This document shows, piece after piece, positions 60,872-64,000 of a stretch of DNA of 64,000 nt; position 1 is the stretch's first letter, and each line of letters starts with the position of its first letter. Under the pieces are notes generated by a model. That model was not told the origin of the DNA and ran no database searches. It worked only from the letters and a program-made list of their open reading frames with translations. The translations under genes were made by a program, and so were the position numbers. The DNA is from Ilex aquifolium (taxonomy: Eukaryota; Streptophyta; Magnoliopsida; Aquifoliales; Aquifoliaceae), in contig OX637409.1 of the NCBI GenBank assembly GCA_951799425.1, positions 8,044,960 through 8,108,959 of the forward strand, written 5' to 3'.

Positions 60872-61706
60872 AAGAGACATAATGAAGAAATGAAGATTGG
60901 AGATCAACAAAATGCACAAATATAACTTCTGGATAATTTATACAAGTCAATCACATTTTGCTAAAGAGTGAATGATAAACTACTCACTCTTCATTGCTTT
61001 GATAAAGCTAGAAAAATAAGTGATGTTCATCCCTCCAAGTAGAGTCATTACAAGGTAAAAACAAATTACACAAGGAGCTAATCTTCGACAAAAAATGAGT
61101 GAATCACGTTCCACCCTTCACGGCTTTGGTAAAGCTCTAGAAAAGTGGAAGAGTTTCACTCCTCTAAGGGAAGAAGAAAGCTCAACAATGGAAGTAAAAG
61201 AAAGTCATAATACAAAAAAGTAAAGAAAGCAATAACTACTTGGAGGGTTTTCCACAACCAAGATGATACAAGAAAGTAAAGAAAACAATAACTACTTGGA
61301 GGGTTTTCCACAACCAAGATGTGCTCTTTACAAGAAAATGATATAATAACAAGGATCATCTTTTCAAGACCCAAGGGGTGGGTATTTATAGGCAACCAAA
61401 AGATGCTTTTTACAAGCCCCAAGAAGATGTCATTCACAAGCCCAAGAAGATGCCCTTTAATTATACTTTGATCCCCCTTTGTTTTGCTTTAATAATTGGC
61501 ACCATATAGTTTGTAGCTTGATAATTGGCTCCCCAAGTAATTTGTAACTTTGACACAATTAGCTCCTGAAAATAACAATAATTAATGTATTATCCATAAT
61601 TTACATACTAACTCTAATTTGACTTATGTTGACTAGTTTAACTTTGTTTAACTAACACAATTGTCTTAGTAACTTAATTAAATTATGCATTAATTATGGT
61701 TAATCA

Positions 61707-63443
61707 CACCCCAAACCTAAACATTACTAGTCCCTAGTAATAATTAACAACAAAACAATATAAAATCACTTTCGTAGATAACACGATTTCATTTAGCATA
61801 TGCAACAAGCCGTTAAACCCCTAAGTGATCCCTAGTGGACGAGTTTTGTCTCGTGAATGTTTTTCAGTGAAGCTACCTACAAACTCCAGTTAAAAAGATG
61901 TGTATATGAGTTAGCCCCATGATCATTGAGACACCCCATCTTTTAGTTAGTTATTTATTTATTTATTTATTTATTTTTTAAAAGAAAAATAGAACACTTC
62001 TCTGTCATTGGTACGTAATATATGCAAAAATAAACACTTGTTTATATTGGTATTTGAAATTCCCTATGTAGTAAAAATGATCATTCTAACAACAAGAATT
62101 ATTATATAACAAACACTCCATTTTACCACATTCCATGGATAGCTTCGATTTCACAAACCTCTCGTAGAATGCTCTTAGCAAAAGTTCGCTCCGATTATAG
62201 TGACTTGTCTCTCACGGGGCATGTGATCAGAGGGTGGCCAACCAAAAAATTACATGCACAATTAGGAAGGGAGTGAAGTTTTAAGGAAACAAACTAATCA
62301 TGTTTGGCATAATCTCATGAAAGAATATTGATGCAATTTAAAGAAATACTATTTACCATACCCCACTTTTGGTTGACGACACATGCATGCAACAGACTTG
62401 AGATCAATTAGGGCTTTTTATAGGTTGTAATGTGGCCAAAGGTCACTAGCTAACGAAATGACGTCAATGATATTCAAAAGCTATCATTTCATTCTGTAAT
62501 GTAGCACACTTCTTTCTAGTTTTTTGACATTTTGCCCAGAAATGATATTTCTTTCTTTCATTTTTCTCATTTTTCACTTTCTTGGCAATTTCCTGCCTTT
62601 CTGTTTATTTTCTGTTTCAATTGTTCCCATCGATTTTTCTTGTCATTGAATAGTAGCTTCTATAGCATTTTCCATTTTTCTTGCATTTCTGTATCATATT
62701 GATTTATAAGAGGGTGCAAGAAAATTAGATAGCAAAGGTATGTCAAGTATATTCTCTTGTTGCTTGGTAATCATACGGGCTATTTGGAAAAAGATCGTTC
62801 ATTGAAGGCTCAATCATAGTTAACTAGGGATATAATTTTGTAAAAGAAATGGTTAAGACTCAAAATTAAGTCAAAGATGACCTAAGATCCTTTCTCAAGT
62901 ATGTGCACATGTATGTGTCGTATGAACATATCTCTTGGGGGATATGTCAATAGATTGCCTTAGTTGCGTCAATCAAAGTAAATTTAATGAGATTATTCAA
63001 AAATAGAGAGTGAAAGACCTTACTTGAGTAAATGTTAATTTTCTCTCAAAAGTATTGTAAGGCTCAAAACTTACCATGGTATTCTTTGTCATCTCCACTA
63101 GTAATGTCAGGTTTTTCGTGGAATGTCGGTTATATACCGATTCTATTTTCGAGTCTGGTCATTCTGTACCTTAAGAATAACAAATACCAATGTACATTTG
63201 ACATTTAAGCATAGAGAAAATACCATTGAACTTGGAAAACTATGACGTCTCAGGATAAGTCCATACCCATGCTATAGGTTGGCATTTTAGGACATTTCTT
63301 ACTCGGCCCATATCTTTATTTCAACAAAAAGACTTTGTACATCTATAAAAAAAAAATATATATATACACTTTTTTTTTTCGGACCATTAACCTTCACCCC
63401 CAAAACACATTTTTCCACAGCTTTGTCATTTATTAGTCAAAAT
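61707..63443 (-). other. 3' non-coding region of the older Athila-lineage element
   Basis: Homologous at its left end to 50970-51150 and otherwise diverged. No gene seen. An (attt)n run lies at 61946-61973. Confidence 0.5.
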
Positions 63444-63854
63444 CTAATCCGAGTCTCCCTCTGTGTTAGTGTAGTTCGAACAACCAGTGACTCTCCCAAT
63501 TTCCTCTCTCACAAACCGGTTAAGCAAAGTACCGGAATAGCATGGCGTATCAGGGTAATCCTTACTCAGCCCATTCACTATCCAGTCTAATTGATCGAGT
63601 GCGCGACCGGAAATTGGTTCAGAACACTGGTTATATCTTTTCTCGTGAAAGACTCTGTCACACTGTTTACAGGCACCCAACCTTTTGGCATGACGGCGTT
63701 TGGCAAAGGTGCTTCTGCCACAGAGGGGTTTCACTTGTTTTTCTTGGATTTCGGCCTTCCTTACTAGTCTTGTTTTTCTCATGATCACAGTATGCATATC
63801 AGATGAAAAAGTGTGTAGAACTCCTAGACTAAACCAAAAAATTTTAACATCCAT
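63444..63854 (-). other. Small Cys/His reading frame, older element
   Basis: A 136-codon sense frame: a basic stretch (RKTRLVRKAEIQEK, then KRRHAKRLGACKQC) followed by CxxC-x4-H-x6-C, EPISGRALDQLDWIV, SKDYPDTPCY, REEIGRVT and an acidic end. About two thirds of the roughly 60 residues from the first CxxC onward match the frame at 52853-53150. The function is unknown. Confidence 0.65.
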
Positions 63855-64000
63855 ACTTTCTAAGCTTTAAGACTCACTATCTGGTTCTTTAACGTCTGCC
63901 AGTCACAAAGACAATTGAAGCTGCATTCGATATGATCATGAAATATAAGCAAAAATACTGTAAAAATACGTAATCTAAAATAAAAATAAACATAATTTTT
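63855..64000. other. Window edge, older element interior
   Basis: Continues the older element; nothing further can be assigned. Confidence 0.4.

Larger units (their letters stand above)
48702..64000 (-). mobile_element. Older Athila-lineage LTR element, split by a younger one and running off the window (fossil)
   Basis: Its 3' LTR is in two pieces, 48702-49389 and 60877-61706 (about 1.5 kb in all; starts tgcttggtgaaaaacgttg, ends ggttaatca), clearly related to the LTR of the inserted younger element. From 61707 rightward the internal region follows, beginning with a purine-rich tract (minus strand) and sharing 'gttaaacccctaagtgatcc'-type sequence with the younger element. It includes a sense reading frame at 63854-63444. 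Integrase and the rest would lie beyond 64000. It is incomplete here, and older than its insert. Confidence 0.78.

Overview
The window looks like repeat-rich nuclear DNA of a flowering plant, probably a eudicot. Evidence for this is host genes with short GT-AG exons and long introns, a plant-type L1 LINE, Athila-like and Copia LTR elements, a Helitron, hAT- and Mutator-type elements, and a plant mobile domain (PMD) gene remnant. The species cannot be fixed from the sequence alone.

Two host genes are clear, both on the minus strand and both apparently intact. RPT3, a 26S proteasome ATPase subunit, runs from 19312 to 9520 in six exons (412 aa). eIF2-beta, a translation initiation factor subunit, runs from 41030 to 33348 in nine exons (274 aa). 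Every exon has a GT-AG boundary and the reading frames join exactly. A third gene may run off the left edge (minus strand, from about 107), but support is weak.

Everything else is mobile or repetitive DNA, mostly nested. Left part (1-9500): AT-rich intergenic DNA with a gag fossil, a solo-LTR-like block, a hAT-type MITE, a second MITE-like repeat and a pair of adjacent perfect hairpins. RPT3 intron 1 (7.3 kb): a degraded L1 LINE holding a 2.5-kb non-autonomous LTR element, both in the gene's own orientation. 19902-29774: a 9.9-kb Mutator-like element with 320-bp terminal inverted repeats and a 10-bp target duplication. It carries a decayed PMD gene remnant and was itself hit by two solo LTRs, each with a perfect 5-bp target duplication. 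30302-31309: a smaller element with long inverted ends.

The large eIF2-beta intron holds a 1.75-kb non-autonomous Helitron with an internal 397-bp tandem duplication. Upstream of eIF2-beta lie a 686-bp foldback element and a decayed Ty1/Copia element (42470-47486). The right end is an 11.5-kb, very young Athila-lineage element (49390-60871) inserted inside an LTR of an older relative that runs off the window. Both carry, downstream of integrase in the sense direction, a related small Cys/His reading frame. That frame and the PMD-bearing Mutator-like element are the two most interesting items here.
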